Assembly: GCF_014279995.1 (NCBI RefSeq)
Contig: NZ_CP047935.1
Span: forward strand, 3,121,494 to 3,185,493
Direction of reading: 5' to 3'
Length of the DNA stretch: 64,000 nucleotides
Source: Synechococcus sp. BIOS-E4-1
Lineage (GTDB): Bacteria > Cyanobacteriota > Cyanobacteriia > PCC-6307 > Cyanobiaceae
The notes beneath the pieces are model-generated. The model worked only from the letters and a program-made list of their open reading frames with translations, was not told where the DNA came from and did no database searches. Shown here piece by piece: positions 38,201 to 48,762 of this stretch. Both the position numbers and the translations under genes were made by a program. Numbering within the stretch: position 1 is the stretch's first letter; each line of letters opens with the position of its first letter.

Positions 38201-41200
38201 ACTCAACGGGCGTCATCACAATCAAAGCCGGTGCCAGCCTGGATTACGAAACAGCAACCAGCTATTCACTCACCATCAGTGCCCAAGCCGGCAATGCATC
38301 AACAGAAGCGGTTATCACAGTCAATATCACCCCATTCAATGACAATGACGTTGTCCTAAGTGATAACAATAGCAGTCAAAACACAGTCGCAGAAAATTCG
38401 TCTGCTGGAACGCCTGTCGGAGTCACAGCCTTAGGAGCTGATGCTGACCGCGGCGTATCGATCAGCTCCTATGCACTAACCGACGATGCTGGTGGTCTTT
38501 TTGCCATCAACTCCTCCACCGGAGTTGTCTCCGTTAAAGGAACGATTGACTACGAGAGCAAGCAATCACACACGATCACGGTCAAAGCCACATCCTCCGA
38601 TAGCTCGGCAGCGACCAAAGACATCACCATTGCCGTCACTGACGTTAATGACAACACCCTCTCGGTAGCTGACAGCAATTCAGCCACTAACACCATTGCT
38701 GAAAATGCCACTGCTGGTGATGGCGTTGGTGTCAAAGCTCTCGGCACTGATGCTGATCACGGCACCACCATTGCCTACGACTTCACTTCCAACCCCAGCA
38801 ATCTCTTTGCCATCGATGCCTCAACTGGCGTCATCACCCTCGCTGCTGGCAAAGCGCTCGATTTCGAATCTGCCCAGTCCCATACCGTCACGATTCGTGC
38901 CACTTCCACCGACACCAACGGCGATACATCAACTGCCAGCAAAACAATCTCCATCAACGTCACCGATGTTGATGACAACGCCCTCTCCGTAGCCGACAGC
39001 AATTCAGCCACCAACACCATTGCTGAAAATGCCACGACTGGTGATGGCGTTGGTGTCAAAGCTCTCGGCACTGATGCTGATCACGGCACCACCATTGCCT
39101 ACGACTTCACTTCCAACCCCAGCGACCTCTTTGCCATCGATGCCTCAACTGGCGTCATCACCCTCGCTGCTGGCAAAGCGCTCGATTTCGAATCTGCCCA
39201 GTCCCACACCGTCAAAGTTCGTGCCACTTCCACCGACACCAACGGCGATACATCAACTGCCAGCAAAACAATCTCCATCAACGTCACCGATGTTGATGAC
39301 AACGCCCTCTCCGTAGCCGACAGCAATTCAGCCACCAACACCATTGCTGAAAATGCCACGACTGGTGATGGCGTTGGTGTCAAAGCTCTCGGCACTGATG
39401 CTGATCACGGCACCACCATTGCCTACGACTTCACTTCCAACCCCAGCGACCTCTTTGCCATCGATGCCTCAACTGGCGTCATCACCCTCGCTGCTGGCAA
39501 AGCGCTCGATTTCGAATCTGCCCAGTCCCACACCGTCAAAGTTCGTGCCACTTCCACCGACACCAACGGCGATACATCAACTGCCAGCAAAACAATCTCC
39601 ATCAACGTCACCGATGTTGATGACAACGCCCTCTCCGTAGCCGACAGCAATTCAGCCACCAACACCATTGCGGAAAATGCCACGACTGGTGATGGCGTTG
39701 GTGTCAAAGCTCTCGGCACTGATGCTGATCACGGCACATCCATTGCCTACGACTTCACCTCCAACCCCAGCAACCTCTTTGCCATTGATGCCTCAACTGG
39801 CGTCATCACCCTCGCTGCTGGCAAAGCGCTCGATTTCGAATCTGCCCAGTCCCATACCGTCACGGTTCGTGCCACTTCCACCGACACCAACGGCGATACA
39901 TCAACTGCCAGCAAAACAATCTCCATCAACGTCACCGATGTTGATGACAACGCCCTCTCCGTAGCCGACAGCAATTCAGCCACCAACACCATTGCGGAAA
40001 ATGCCACGACTGGTGATGGCGTTGGTGTCAAAGCTCTCGGCACTGATGCTGATCACGGCACATCCATTGCCTACGACTTCACCTCCAACCCCAGCAACCT
40101 CTTTGCCATTGATGCCTCAACTGGCGTCATCACCCTCGCTGCTGGCAAAGCGCTCGATTTCGAATCTGCCCAGTCCCATACCGTCACGGTTCGTGCCACT
40201 TCCACCGACACCAACGGCGATACATCAACTGCCAGCAAAACAATCTCCATCAACGTCACCGATGTTGATGACAACGCCCTCTCCGTAGCCGACAGCAATT
40301 CAGCCACCAACACCATTGCGGAAAATGCCACGACTGGTGATGGCGTTGGTGTCAAAGCTCTCGGCACTGATGCTGATCACGGCACATCCATTGCCTACGA
40401 CTTCACCTCCAACCCCAGCAACCTCTTTGCCATTGATGCCTCAACTGGCGTCATCACCCTCGCTGCTGGCAAAGCGCTCGATTTCGAATCTGCCCAGTCC
40501 CATACCGTCACGGTTCGTGCCACTTCCACCGACACCAACAGCGATACCTCAACCGCAACCAAAGACATCACCATCAACGTCACTGACGTTGATGAATTCG
40601 CTCCAACCCTGAGTGACGGTGATAGCACAGCCAACACAGTTGCAGAAAATGCAACGACTGGCACCACCGTTGGCATCACAGCAAAGGGCAGTGATGGCGA
40701 TGCTGGAACCAGCTTTGCCTATGCCTTTGCCAGCGATGGCAACCGCGGCGTCTTATTTGACCTGAACGCAACAACTGGTGTTGTCACTCTCGCTGGAAGT
40801 CTGGACTACGAAACAGCAACCAGTCATTCAATCAAAGTGGTTGGCACCGCCACTGGCCCCAAAGGCGGCACCCAAACCACAGAAAAGACTTTCCAAGTCG
40901 ACGTCGGCAATATCAACGACAATGACCCCGCCCTGACGGCTCAAAATATTGACGTTCTGGATTCAGTGAGTGCTGGAACAGAACTGGTCGATCTGAGTGA
41001 TTCCAATACATCAAAGGACACCGACCTGGACGGTGATTCAATCAAATACTCCATCACATCAGGCAATGAAAGCAATCTCTTTGCCATCAATGAAACAACA
41101 GGAAAGATATCAGTAGCAACAGACAAGTCACTTGACTATGACAAATCAGATCAACATATCCTAGGCATCACAGCTACAGATAGCGGTAACAAGACAGGCA

Positions 41201-44200
41201 CAGCAGAAATCACAATCGATGTTCAAGACTCCAACACAGCACCTAATGCGGTTGATGATGCCATCTCACTCAATGAAGACAGCAGCATTGATAGTTCTGC
41301 ATCTAGTGGCATCATCCAAAGCAATGACAGCGATGCAGAAAGTGACTCACTAACTATTCACAGGTTCTACCTTGGCGAAAGCACAGAAACCAATGCAACT
41401 GAGGGGATTCTGGGTCAAGCCATCAACGGCAACTATGGCTTACTCACGCTCAATACAGATGGCTCTTATCAGTATTCAGCCGACAACGCTAATGCTCTAA
41501 GATCAGGTGAAACTGCCGTTGATTCGTTCCACTACGTCTTAACTGACAACAAACTGACACAAACAGCTGATATTCAGTTCACCATCAATGGAATCAATGA
41601 TGCACCGTACATCGTTGATGCCACCAAAAAAAAGAAATACACCGAAAAACAAGGTGCTGTCACGATCATTGACGGAAGTTTAGATATTGTTGACCCCGAC
41701 GATACAGACATTGAAAGCGCAAGCATCAAATTTACCCCAGACACCTACCAAGCATCTGAGGATCAACTTGGCTTCACCAATGCCTACGGAATTGTTCACA
41801 ACTGGAATAGCTCAACAGGAGAGCTCTCTTTAACAGGCTCAACTTCTTTATCCAATTACATCTCAGCGCTCGAGACGGTCACCTACACCAATACTGATAA
41901 TACTAATCCCGTCATTGGAGAGCGAAAAATTGAATGGCAAGTCAACGATGGTGATACCAACTCGATTGCCATCACTTCGATCGTCGATGTTGGCGGCACC
42001 AATGATGCACCCGAAAGTATTGATGAAGCCGTTGCAGTAGAAGCAGGTTCCACGATCTCAACGGAATCAAAAGCAAAGCTCTTAGCGAATGACACCGATC
42101 CAGAAGGGGATTCTCTGACGATTGAACAATTCCGTTTAGGCACAGAACAGCAAAGCAACGTTGCATTTCAACCAGGCAAAACACTGACAGGTCAATATGG
42201 AAGAATGACCATCGAATCTGATGGCTCCTACTCTTATACGGCCGACCAAACCACATCCAAACGTTTACTCACAGGCGAAACCCGCACCGAGACCTTTACA
42301 TACACCGTCTCTGACTCTCAAGACACAGATACGGGTGAAATTGCCATCACCATTACCGGCCTCAACGACAGCCCAGTTGCCACCAATGATGCCTTCGAAG
42401 TTGAAGAAGACAGCTCAAAGTTTAGGCCCACTGTTCAGGGCTTGTTAGCCAACGATTCTGATGTTGACGGCGATTCCCTCTCAATCTCAACCGTACGAAC
42501 AGGCGCTGAAGTATCAAGTCAATCATCCAATACAAGCTCAACAGGCAGCAGTTCCAGCTCAGATGAAATAGGCAATACTTCTATTCAATCATCCAATACA
42601 AGCTCAACGGGCAGCAATTCCAGCTCTGACGAAATAGGCAATACTTCTATCCAATCATCCAATACAAGCTCAACAGGCAGCAATTCCAGCTCAGATGAAA
42701 CAGGCAATACTTCTATTCAATCATCCAATGCCAAAATAGTCAGTCGAGCAGCAACTGGCACCTATGGAATAATCGCAATTAATGAGGATGGCTCCTATCG
42801 CTATACGGCAAACCAAGAAACTGCAGATACACTGGATGCAGGCGATCAAGTCTCTGATTTATTTACTTACACACTAAGCGATGGCGAAAACACTGATACT
42901 GCTGAAATCGATATCAAAGTCGTAGGCGTTAATGATGCTCCGACTCTTCAAGGAATCACTCCAGGCGACATTAAAGATCAAGAAAACTCCTCATTTTTAA
43001 ATACGAGCAACCTCTCAGGCCAGCTGTCCGGTACCGATGCTGATGCTTCTGCAGTCCTGAACTATGGAATCAGTGGAAACAGCGGATCAACAGCATCTGG
43101 AAATTACGGCACATTGAGCCTCAACCGCTCAACCGGAGCCTATGAATACATACCCACCACCGCTGTGATCGAAGCCCTCAACCAAGGTGAAAGCGTTTCC
43201 GATTCCTTTGAGCTGTTCGTTTCGGACGGCAGCCTCACAGCGACGAGATCCTTCCAGGTCAACATCACCGGCGCCAACGATGCCGTTAGCGGTGGCCCAG
43301 GAGGAAGTGGTGGTGGCAGTGGCAGTGGTGGTCGTCATAGCGACAGCAGCAGCAGCCAAAACAACATCAACCCTGCTCAACCACTTGCAACTCCCAGTGA
43401 ACTGGTCAGAAACAACGATGACACTGGCTTCCGTGTTACGGGAGAAAGCGGTGTTTGGATCCAGCTGGAAGTTCTCAGAAACAACTCCGACTGGCAGAAC
43501 AGCCTGCAAATCGTGAATGCTGATGGAGAAGCCATGGGATCCATTGGCGCCACCAGAGATTCCACCAACATGGGACAAACTGAACTCTTTCTCAGCGGCG
43601 GCAGTGAGATCAAATTCCATCAATCAAGCCATAATCAGAAACTCATTCAGTCCCCAGATCTGCAAATCGATTCGCAGCTCGACAACAGCTTCATGCTCCA
43701 TCTTGAAGACACTGACAATCAAGAAAGGGATTACGACGATTTATCCTTAAAAATCACCACCTCTCAACAGTCCCAGAACATCAACGCTTTCAAACTCGCC
43801 TCAGAGCAAGATCACGTCAATGATTCAATCCTGAACATGACGGATCTCAATCCAGGTGCAACCAAACTTCGGTTGACCTTAAAAAGCGACTGCGGCGACA
43901 CCAATCGAGTGGCTTTTGTCAAACTCACTGCTGACGATGTCAACGGATTCACCGTTGACGGAATTGCTTCGTCAGACGAAAATACCTTTGAAGCAGCAGT
44001 TCGTGACAGCCTGATCAACCCGGACAATACAGAGATCCTGATGAGCGGAGAAAAGACAACACAAATCGATTGGACATTTAATCAGGCTGACGAAGGTTTT
44101 TATGCTCCTGTTTTTATCAATCAGGAAACAGATCGTCTGTTCACATTCGGCATCACCAGCACGACGGACAACCAGGGCTCCATCAAAAACCTGGGCAGCA

Positions 44201-44286
44201 ACTTCTTTGGATACGAAGACACAATCTCATCGCCAAGCTCGGACTGGGACTTCAACGACATCACCATGTTGGTGGAAATGATCTGA
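35278..44286 (+). CDS. SwmB-like giant modular surface protein (3002 aa)
   Basis: The ATG at 35278 follows GGAG at 35269-35272. There is no N-terminal signal peptide. Modules in order, by approximate residue: SwmB-type repeat 1 (1-105; [17 protein letters not shown]); seven FG-GAP-like propeller units (about 125-512; each has xVxLSxDG and an AIG-like strand); second SwmB-type repeat (515-625); three lectin-like repeats (625-918; PLVFSNV, PVLFGQS, PFLLAGL); cadherin-like repeats (918-1990) including six near-identical units; VCBS/tandem-95-type repeats with NDAP and GSYxYxA motifs (1990-2670), one carrying a Ser/Asn-rich 66-bp minisatellite; a Gly/Ser/His linker (about 2671-2698); and a C-terminal domain (2700-3002) ending FGYED and WDFNDI. 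SwmB of Synechococcus WH8102 is a giant cell-surface protein needed for swimming. Here I infer only a surface, adhesion or motility-related role, exported by a signal-peptide-independent route. Confidence 0.85.
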   Translation: MSTPTFLSAATNTAGTKIILTYNETLSATTAAASAFTVTSGGVDNDVTAVAVSGSTVELTVSRPIPSWHDLAVTYTDPSSSNDSNAVQDSQGNDAASLSSTSVTNNSTVEGRAFEEAGNQSNLKGDTTDDWYGTAVCLSKDGSTMAVGVPQAAGGGTHRGQIRIYKRSGENWNLIDTINGTDTQDRYGHAVALSADGTILAIGASHFDNGTKTNAGHVRTFQYDGTSYTEYASNHEIKGGTEGEAFGKSVALSADGKVLVVGASNFDHSSKKDVGLVRIFRLSDSNKWNQEKWHRGDTADGHVGAAVDISADGDTVAFGGYGNTGNDKEDGRIYLYRYNSSKKQWLKHGRGIDGVAEYDRRGYSISISGDGTVVAAGSPQNDDAGSNKGRVDIYEVQEGGGLQPLGSPIYGEANDDQSGIAVSLSDNGKRVAIAAHLNDGGGTNAGHVRLYEFIDGSWQQQGIDLDGPTQHNFRNNEDTAISLSGDGTYLAIGSPASHDSAPSVEGTVRVLKFHDSVTPNLSSIQTSIDGEKIIVKFSENLSADLPSSSQFSVKVDGTTRAITEIEANGPSIELTLNQAIKSSDTNIQISYSDASGDDSAAVQDYSGNDASSFSNQSVTNLSIIDLSSRFLVDKYGNKFAEYGYAKVGPAFQKIDLNLPGGFSSPLVFSNVVSRNEQDPVATRLHAVKKSSFQVQLDEPKYYGTSQGKSFHTDEIISYFVIETGKHELVDEKIFLANSEGQKRHPSNPSTKSSSWSGTIPFSGADFSDIPVLFGQSQTHNGSDFITTRTKNVSSTGFQYSFQEAEHKGGHPAKEIFAWMAYSGGKSNSGGIDLEGQALGKVFTHKPKEQTFLNTYASTPFLLAGLRTFEGSDPAFSRVHNLNTSTFSVGIQEDTSSDGEVTHSSNESIHYLAIGTSTPPSIQSATESFAENTDTTSQVKVIDLQDSNTLKDESPDGEAISYSIKSGDTTLFAINDSTGVITIKAGASLDYETATSYSLTISAQAGNASTEAVITVNITPFNDNDVVLSDNNSSQNTVAENSSAGTPVGVTALGADADRGVSISSYALTDDAGGLFAINSSTGVVSVKGTIDYESKQSHTITVKATSSDSSAATKDITIAVTDVNDNTLSVADSNSATNTIAENATAGDGVGVKALGTDADHGTTIAYDFTSNPSNLFAIDASTGVITLAAGKALDFESAQSHTVTIRATSTDTNGDTSTASKTISINVTDVDDNALSVADSNSATNTIAENATTGDGVGVKALGTDADHGTTIAYDFTSNPSDLFAIDASTGVITLAAGKALDFESAQSHTVKVRATSTDTNGDTSTASKTISINVTDVDDNALSVADSNSATNTIAENATTGDGVGVKALGTDADHGTTIAYDFTSNPSDLFAIDASTGVITLAAGKALDFESAQSHTVKVRATSTDTNGDTSTASKTISINVTDVDDNALSVADSNSATNTIAENATTGDGVGVKALGTDADHGTSIAYDFTSNPSNLFAIDASTGVITLAAGKALDFESAQSHTVTVRATSTDTNGDTSTASKTISINVTDVDDNALSVADSNSATNTIAENATTGDGVGVKALGTDADHGTSIAYDFTSNPSNLFAIDASTGVITLAAGKALDFESAQSHTVTVRATSTDTNGDTSTASKTISINVTDVDDNALSVADSNSATNTIAENATTGDGVGVKALGTDADHGTSIAYDFTSNPSNLFAIDASTGVITLAAGKALDFESAQSHTVTVRATSTDTNSDTSTATKDITINVTDVDEFAPTLSDGDSTANTVAENATTGTTVGITAKGSDGDAGTSFAYAFASDGNRGVLFDLNATTGVVTLAGSLDYETATSHSIKVVGTATGPKGGTQTTEKTFQVDVGNINDNDPALTAQNIDVLDSVSAGTELVDLSDSNTSKDTDLDGDSIKYSITSGNESNLFAINETTGKISVATDKSLDYDKSDQHILGITATDSGNKTGTAEITIDVQDSNTAPNAVDDAISLNEDSSIDSSASSGIIQSNDSDAESDSLTIHRFYLGESTETNATEGILGQAINGNYGLLTLNTDGSYQYSADNANALRSGETAVDSFHYVLTDNKLTQTADIQFTINGINDAPYIVDATKKKKYTEKQGAVTIIDGSLDIVDPDDTDIESASIKFTPDTYQASEDQLGFTNAYGIVHNWNSSTGELSLTGSTSLSNYISALETVTYTNTDNTNPVIGERKIEWQVNDGDTNSIAITSIVDVGGTNDAPESIDEAVAVEAGSTISTESKAKLLANDTDPEGDSLTIEQFRLGTEQQSNVAFQPGKTLTGQYGRMTIESDGSYSYTADQTTSKRLLTGETRTETFTYTVSDSQDTDTGEIAITITGLNDSPVATNDAFEVEEDSSKFRPTVQGLLANDSDVDGDSLSISTVRTGAEVSSQSSNTSSTGSSSSSDEIGNTSIQSSNTSSTGSNSSSDEIGNTSIQSSNTSSTGSNSSSDETGNTSIQSSNAKIVSRAATGTYGIIAINEDGSYRYTANQETADTLDAGDQVSDLFTYTLSDGENTDTAEIDIKVVGVNDAPTLQGITPGDIKDQENSSFLNTSNLSGQLSGTDADASAVLNYGISGNSGSTASGNYGTLSLNRSTGAYEYIPTTAVIEALNQGESVSDSFELFVSDGSLTATRSFQVNITGANDAVSGGPGGSGGGSGSGGRHSDSSSSQNNINPAQPLATPSELVRNNDDTGFRVTGESGVWIQLEVLRNNSDWQNSLQIVNADGEAMGSIGATRDSTNMGQTELFLSGGSEIKFHQSSHNQKLIQSPDLQIDSQLDNSFMLHLEDTDNQERDYDDLSLKITTSQQSQNINAFKLASEQDHVNDSILNMTDLNPGATKLRLTLKSDCGDTNRVAFVKLTADDVNGFTVDGIASSDENTFEAAVRDSLINPDNTEILMSGEKTTQIDWTFNQADEGFYAPVFINQETDRLFTFGITSTTDNQGSIKNLGSNFFGYEDTISSPSSDWDFNDITMLVEMI
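38641..40584 (+). repeat. Six tandem 324-bp cadherin-like units
   Basis: Unit boundaries (gaygttratgacaac) fall at 38641, 38965, 39289, 39613, 39937, 40261 and 40585. The six 108-residue units run from DNTLSVADS or DNALSVADS to NVTDVD, with SIAYDF or [22 protein letters not shown] and [11 protein letters not shown] between. Adjacent units differ by only a few bases, whereas the flanking cadherin repeats are clearly diverged. Confidence 0.92.
42520..42717 (+). repeat. Three tandem 66-bp Ser/Asn-rich units
   Basis: Units start with caatcatccaa at 42520, 42586 and 42652, and a partial fourth begins at 42718. Each codes a 22-residue QSSNTSSTG...SSSDE...GNTSI segment inserted in a VCBS-type domain between TVRTGAEVS and [13 protein letters not shown]. 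It is a length-variable linker by appearance. Confidence 0.88.
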
Positions 44287-44326
44287 GCCTTTGGGGCCAA
44301 CACCGGTGGCATTGGAGAATGAAGAG

Positions 44327-46303
44327 ATGACGGCCTCCAAAGCTCCCACTGAAGTCTTCGACGTGATCGTCGTGGGAGGAGGCCATGCAGGCTGTGAAGC
44401 GGCCATCACGGCTGCACGCCTGGGGCTGAACACAGCACTGTTCACCCTCAATCTCGACCGCATCGCCTGGCAACCCTGCAATCCGGCCGTGGGCGGACCG
44501 GCAAAAAGCCAGCTGGTACATGAAGTGGATGCTCTTGGCGGCGTGATTGGGCGCCTCGCCGATGCCACAGCCATCCAGAAGCGCATCCTCAACGCCAGCC
44601 GCGGCCCCGCCGTCTGGGCCCTGCGTGCCCAGACCGACAAACGGCAGTACTCGCGCCAGATGCTGCAACTACTGCAGCACACCCCCAACCTGGCTCTGCG
44701 CGAAGCCATGGTCACCGGTCTGGAGATCGACGGTGATCCGAACGGCGGTGGCGAATCCTGGGACCCAAGCCAGGGACCCAAGGCACGCATCAGCGGCGTA
44801 CGCACCTATTTCGGCAGCGTGTACGGGGCTAAAGCCGTGGTGCTCACCGCCGGCACATTTCTGGGTGGGCGCATCTGGGTCGGGCACCAGTCGATGGCCG
44901 CTGGACGTGCAGGGGAGCAGGCTGCCGAGGGGCTCACTGAAGCCCTGCAGCAGCTCGGATTCCACACCGACCGGCTCAAAACCGGCACTCCAGCACGTGT
45001 CGACCGGCGCAGCATTGCCCTTGATCAACTGGAGGAACAGCCCAGCGACGCTGCAGACCGCTTCTTTTCCTTTGACCCAGGTTCCTGGAGCAGCGGTGAA
45101 CAGATGAGCTGTCACATCACCCGCACCACCGCTGCAACCCATCAACTGATCAAGGACAACCTGCACCTCACGGCGATCTACGGCGGCGTGATCGACAGCA
45201 AGGGGCCTCGCTACTGCCCCTCAATCGAAGACAAGATCGTTCGCTTTGCCGACAAAGAGAGCCACCAGATCTTTCTGGAACCTGAAGGTCGCGACACTCC
45301 GGAGATCTATGTGCAGGGATTCTCCACCGGGCTCCCTGAGCCCATCCAGCTGCAATTGCTGCGCAGCCTTCCAGGACTGGAACAGTGCGTGATGCTGAGA
45401 CCGGCATACTCAGTCGATTACGACTACCTACCAGCCACACAGCTGCTGCCATCACTGGAAACCAAGCGGGTGGAGGGGCTGTTCAGCGCAGGCCAGCTCA
45501 ACGGCACCACTGGCTATGAGGAGGCCGCTGCTCAGGGCCTGGTCGCCGGACTCAACGCGGTTCGGCGCGTCCGCAGTCAGGAAGCGGTGCACTTCTCCCG
45601 GGAGAGCAGCTACATCGGCACGATGATCGATGACCTGGTGAGTAAGGATCTGCGTGAGCCCTATAGGGTGCTGACCAGCCGCAGTGAATACCGGCTCGTG
45701 CTTCGCGGTGACAACGCCGATCGACGCCTGACCCCTCTTGGCCGGCAAATCGGTCTGATCGATGACCGCCGCTGGCAATTGTTCGAGCAGAAGCTCGCTG
45801 CCATGGAGAACGAAAAGCAGCGGCTGCAGTGCCAACGGCTCAAGGTGAGCGACCCTGTGGCAGCAGCTGTGGAAGCGGAGACCGGCGCACCTATCAAAGG
45901 ATCCATCACCCTGGCCGACCTGCTGCGCCGGCCAGGCATGCACACAGCAGACCTGGTACGCCACGGCCTAGCTGATGCCGATCTGCCCCTACCAGTGAGG
46001 GAAGGCGCTGAGATCGACATCAAATACAGCGGCTATCTGCAGAGGCAACAGCAGCAGATCGATCAGGTGAGACGCCAGGGCAAACGCAAGCTGCCCGCTG
46101 GGATCGATTACGCCAACATCAGCACGTTGTCGCGTGAAGCGCGCGAAAAACTGAGCGATCTGCGGCCGCTCACACTGGGCCAGGCCAGCCAGATCCCCGG
46201 CGTCAGCCAGGCTGATCTCAGCTCCCTGCTGGTGTGGCTGGAGCTGCAGCAGCGTCGCGACCAGAAGCGCACATCCCTCGCCTCAAGCGCCAACGCTCGA
46301 TAG
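44327..46303 (+). CDS. mnmG: tRNA uridine-34 cmnm modification enzyme MnmG
   Basis: FAD-dependent partner of MnmE that installs the carboxymethylaminomethyl group at wobble U34 of tRNAs in the cytoplasm. The ATG at 44327 has GGAG 9 bp upstream and gives 658 residues, the usual size; a TTG at 44291 is possible but overlaps the upstream spacer. The N-terminus has the Rossmann motif [16 protein letters not shown] (FAD binding) and [15 protein letters not shown]. The middle has [18 protein letters not shown] and [16 protein letters not shown], and the C-terminal MnmE-binding helical region includes [13 protein letters not shown]. It starts 40 bp after the giant gene but has its own ribosome binding site, and differs from it in composition. 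Confidence 0.97.
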   Translation: MTASKAPTEVFDVIVVGGGHAGCEAAITAARLGLNTALFTLNLDRIAWQPCNPAVGGPAKSQLVHEVDALGGVIGRLADATAIQKRILNASRGPAVWALRAQTDKRQYSRQMLQLLQHTPNLALREAMVTGLEIDGDPNGGGESWDPSQGPKARISGVRTYFGSVYGAKAVVLTAGTFLGGRIWVGHQSMAAGRAGEQAAEGLTEALQQLGFHTDRLKTGTPARVDRRSIALDQLEEQPSDAADRFFSFDPGSWSSGEQMSCHITRTTAATHQLIKDNLHLTAIYGGVIDSKGPRYCPSIEDKIVRFADKESHQIFLEPEGRDTPEIYVQGFSTGLPEPIQLQLLRSLPGLEQCVMLRPAYSVDYDYLPATQLLPSLETKRVEGLFSAGQLNGTTGYEEAAAQGLVAGLNAVRRVRSQEAVHFSRESSYIGTMIDDLVSKDLREPYRVLTSRSEYRLVLRGDNADRRLTPLGRQIGLIDDRRWQLFEQKLAAMENEKQRLQCQRLKVSDPVAAAVEAETGAPIKGSITLADLLRRPGMHTADLVRHGLADADLPLPVREGAEIDIKYSGYLQRQQQQIDQVRRQGKRKLPAGIDYANISTLSREAREKLSDLRPLTLGQASQIPGVSQADLSSLLVWLELQQRRDQKRTSLASSANAR

Positions 46304-46312
46304 CGTTGGCGC
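46287..46312 (+). terminator. Perfect 11-bp stem-loop over the mnmG stop codon
   Basis: gcgccaacgct, loop cgat, agcgttggcgc: an 11-bp perfect stem with a four-base loop. The mnmG TAG (46301-46303) lies at the loop/right-arm boundary. No T-run follows, so it may act as an mRNA 3'-stabilising hairpin or a non-canonical terminator rather than a classical intrinsic terminator. Confidence 0.5.
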
Positions 46313-46327
46313 ACTCACTGGTCTGCA

Positions 46328-47059
46328 TTGCCCTCTCGCATCCCCACGTCCAGTGCGTACTGGAACCTGCGCGCCGAGCAAATTCTCGACCGCGTTTTCA
46401 ACGATGACGACAACATCCTCAAAACCGTGCAGCTGCAGGTCAATCCGCCGTCAAAACAAAAAGAAGCGAGTGATCAAAATCAAGCAGGTTTGTCCTGGCC
46501 ACAGGTCGGCTTGGCCGCGCTAGGCCTAATTGCTGTTCTCGGCAGCAGCGGACTGACACTCCATTGGAGGCTGACTCAGCAGGCACTGGAACGGGAAGGG
46601 AACCTCGCCTTAATCGAACGACTGCGCAACAACCAACCATCTGAACGCAAGAACGCAACAAGCAAGCCTGCTCCAGAGACCACATCAAAGACAGCTGCTG
46701 AGACATTGACCGATCAATCCACAACAGCAAACGCTCTGGACATCACTGCACTACCCAACGCATCGGCAACACAACTGGAGCCGATCACGATTCCACTGCC
46801 GACAGCCGAGGCCACCAGCAATCCCTCAATTGCCGATCAGGGATCAGCAGTCACTGCGCAACCTCAGCTAGTCGGTGTGGTTCACGCCGGTAACGGCGAA
46901 GGCTCAGCCATCTTTCAACTCGGCGGGCTCTCCCTCTCCACTGTTCCCGGTGAATCGATCGGCAACAGCGGTTGGACGCTGCAAAGCGTTAGCGCCCATG
47001 GCGCCGTGATTGAGCGATCAGGTGCAAGCCAATCACTCAGTGTTGGAGGTGCTTTCTAA
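46328..47059 (+). CDS. One-pass envelope protein with GspC/PilP-like C-terminal end
   Basis: The product is 243 residues from a TTG at 46328; no ATG or GTG is in frame nearby, and the early residues (AYWNLRAEQILDRVFNDDDN) look coding. A membrane segment lies at about residues 55-72 (VGLAALGLIAVLGSSGLTL). A Thr/Ala/Ser-rich linker follows, then a C-terminal part with VGVVHAGNGEGSAIFQLGG and ESIGNSGWTLQSVSAHGAVI. That pattern (G-x-A-I-F, then GE-I-x-x-W-L-x-V) resembles the periplasmic domains of GspC and PilP of secretion and pilus systems. The resemblance is inferred by eye and could be superficial. It lies 5 bp upstream of the chorismate lyase gene. Confidence 0.65.
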   Translation: MPSRIPTSSAYWNLRAEQILDRVFNDDDNILKTVQLQVNPPSKQKEASDQNQAGLSWPQVGLAALGLIAVLGSSGLTLHWRLTQQALEREGNLALIERLRNNQPSERKNATSKPAPETTSKTAAETLTDQSTTANALDITALPNASATQLEPITIPLPTAEATSNPSIADQGSAVTAQPQLVGVVHAGNGEGSAIFQLGGLSLSTVPGESIGNSGWTLQSVSAHGAVIERSGASQSLSVGGAF

Positions 47060-47064
47060 ACACT

Positions 47065-47667
47065 GTGAGCTCCCTGATCCCTTCTCCTTCCGTGCTGTGG
47101 GAAGCCCCCACATCCTCCGTGCTGGCGGGAGAGGAACCAGGCTGGCTGCCAGGCCCATGGCGACTGATGCTGCTGGGAGATGGCAGTCCCACCAGACACC
47201 TGCGCTTGCTCACTGGCCACAGCGTGCAAGTGCGTCTGATCGCGATGGACGCGGACGCCAACCTCAGCAAGGCAACCGGAGGACCACGGCCTGCGGAGGT
47301 CCAGGAACTGGAGCCACCCCTGCTTCGCCGCCAGGTCTGGCTGAACTGTGGCGAAACCACGCTGGCCTGGGCCGAAAGCTGGTGGAACCAGGATGAAGCG
47401 GAGCGCAATCTGAGCAATCGAGAACAGCCGATCTGGCTCAGCCTCACCCAGGGACGATCGGAACTGTTTCGTGAAGTGGATGGACTGGCACTCGTCACAG
47501 AGCCTTGGCTGGAGCAAGGATTTGGCGAACGAGGGCCGTTCTGGAGCCGCCACTACCGCTTCTTCCGCCAGGGCAGGGAGCTCACCGTGATCCGAGAAGT
47601 GTTCAGCCCAGCTCTCGAACGCTGGCTGGGTGAAGCGCCACGACGACCGCTTCATGCAACGTCATGA
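47065..47667 (+). CDS. Chorismate lyase, cyanobacterial (DUF98) type
   Basis: The product is 200 residues from a GTG at 47065. The sequence PWRLMLLGDGSPTRHLRLLTG near the N-terminus, the basic and aromatic RRQVWLN region and a conserved ending with GPFWSRHYRFFRQGRELTVI fit the DUF98 chorismate lyase family of cyanobacteria. That enzyme releases 4-hydroxybenzoate and pyruvate from chorismate for plastoquinone synthesis. No signal peptide or membrane segment is visible, so it is probably cytosolic. It follows the one-pass membrane protein by 5 bp and may be co-transcribed with it. Confidence 0.75.
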   Translation: MSSLIPSPSVLWEAPTSSVLAGEEPGWLPGPWRLMLLGDGSPTRHLRLLTGHSVQVRLIAMDADANLSKATGGPRPAEVQELEPPLLRRQVWLNCGETTLAWAESWWNQDEAERNLSNREQPIWLSLTQGRSELFREVDGLALVTEPWLEQGFGERGPFWSRHYRFFRQGRELTVIREVFSPALERWLGEAPRRPLHATS

Positions 47668-47754
47668 AGAAAGCCAGCGTTTGATGCGGATTTTCACTTG
47701 ACAACTTGCCTGCTCTTGTGCTGAAGCAATCATGGCCACATCGGCAATGGTTCC

Positions 47755-48186
47755 ATGGCGACTTCCACCTGGGTAACCCTCAACGATCTGGGCCGCAACT
47801 TCGGCATCTCCTCGTTCCACTGCGGACGAGCCCTCGAACATCAGGGATGGCGGGACAGGCATGGGCGCCCCACAGAAGCGGCACTCTCAGCGGGTGCGGT
47901 TGATCAACACATGCCACACATGAGTGGACGTTCGCTGCTCTGGAACGCTGATCTCTGCGCAGAGTTACTGAAGCGACAGGGGTACCAGCCGGTATCCCGC
48001 TCTCAGCACATCGGCCAATGGACAGATCTGCTCGAAGCCATGAATGACGGTTCCCCATCGATCACCACCACAGCGGATCAGATGGCCGAAGAGCTACCAG
48101 CCGATCTGGTGGAAGACGTGAACCGCCAGCTGAGCCAGCGCGGCTGTCAATATCAGGTGTGCCGGCCATTGAGCAACCGGCACTGA
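47755..48186 (+). CDS. Conserved-looking hypothetical protein, 143 aa
   Basis: ATG at 47755. The N-terminal 60 residues (WVTLNDLGRNFGISSFHCGR, then ALEHQGWRDRHGRPT) look like a small winged-helix or helix-turn-helix-type fold: a LNDLGRNFGIS recognition-like helix followed by a GWRD-GRPT turn. The rest is acidic, with LPADLVEDVNRQL near the end. No signal peptide or membrane segment. A DNA-binding or regulatory role is only a guess. It converges with the DUF1269 gene, separated by 10 bp. Confidence 0.6.
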   Translation: MATSTWVTLNDLGRNFGISSFHCGRALEHQGWRDRHGRPTEAALSAGAVDQHMPHMSGRSLLWNADLCAELLKRQGYQPVSRSQHIGQWTDLLEAMNDGSPSITTTADQMAEELPADLVEDVNRQLSQRGCQYQVCRPLSNRH

Positions 48187-48196
48187 GCTGATCAGG

Positions 48197-48718
48197 TCAG
48201 GCCATCCGCAGTGCTTCGGCTTGCTTGCGGGCCTGCTCCAGCTGTTGCTTGAGCTTCTCCTCATCCGTATGGCTGAGGCTGGTGTGTATCAAGCGGGCAT
48301 TGGGCAGATGACGACGCAAGCGATCAATCACACGATCAGGCGTTGAATCCCGCACAAGCAGAGCCAGTGCTGCACTTCCCTGAGGCAGGGTTTCGGTCAG
48401 CTCCTTGAGGAACTTGTCGTTGATGCCAATGTCGCTGAGGGCTCCCGAAGCCGCACCGGCACCGGCACCCGCTGCCACGCCAAGCAGCGGGTTGGCGAAG
48501 ATCAGTCCGATCAGCAGTCCCCAGAAGCTTCCGCCCATGGCACCTGCGGCGGTCATGTTGATGGCCTGGCGAAGGTGCACGTGACCGTCACTGCCGTGTT
48601 CGAGAACCACAGCGTCCTCGAGGGTGATCAGATGCTCTTCCTGGATCGCAACCAGCTCAAGACGAACCTGCTCAGCTTCCTCAACCTTGGGGAAACCAAT
48701 CACCACAAGATTGCTCAT
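48197..48718 (-). CDS. DUF1269 membrane-associated protein
   Basis: The product is 173 residues. It begins MSNLVVIGFPKVEEAEQVRLEL and has a Gly/Ala-rich hydrophobic hairpin at about residues 55-95 (AGAMGGSFWGLLIGLIFANP, GVAAGAGAGAASG). It then has DIGINDKFLKELTETLPQGS, ALALLVRD, and a charged C-terminal helix rich in Gln/Lys/Glu. This order is typical of the DUF1269 family, whose function is not established. The central segment could insert in a membrane; an envelope-stress or storage-related role is only a suggestion. Confidence 0.85.
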   Translation of the reverse strand: MSNLVVIGFPKVEEAEQVRLELVAIQEEHLITLEDAVVLEHGSDGHVHLRQAINMTAAGAMGGSFWGLLIGLIFANPLLGVAAGAGAGAASGALSDIGINDKFLKELTETLPQGSAALALLVRDSTPDRVIDRLRRHLPNARLIHTSLSHTDEEKLKQQLEQARKQAEALRMA

Positions 48719-48762
48719 GTTGTTGATGCAACGACCCTAATCATAGGTAGAAATGCTGTCGC

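Noticed and set aside
35278-44286. RTX calcium-binding nonapeptides as export hallmark
   Set aside because: No GGxGxDxxx arrays were seen; type I export is inferred only from the missing signal peptide and shared C-terminus.
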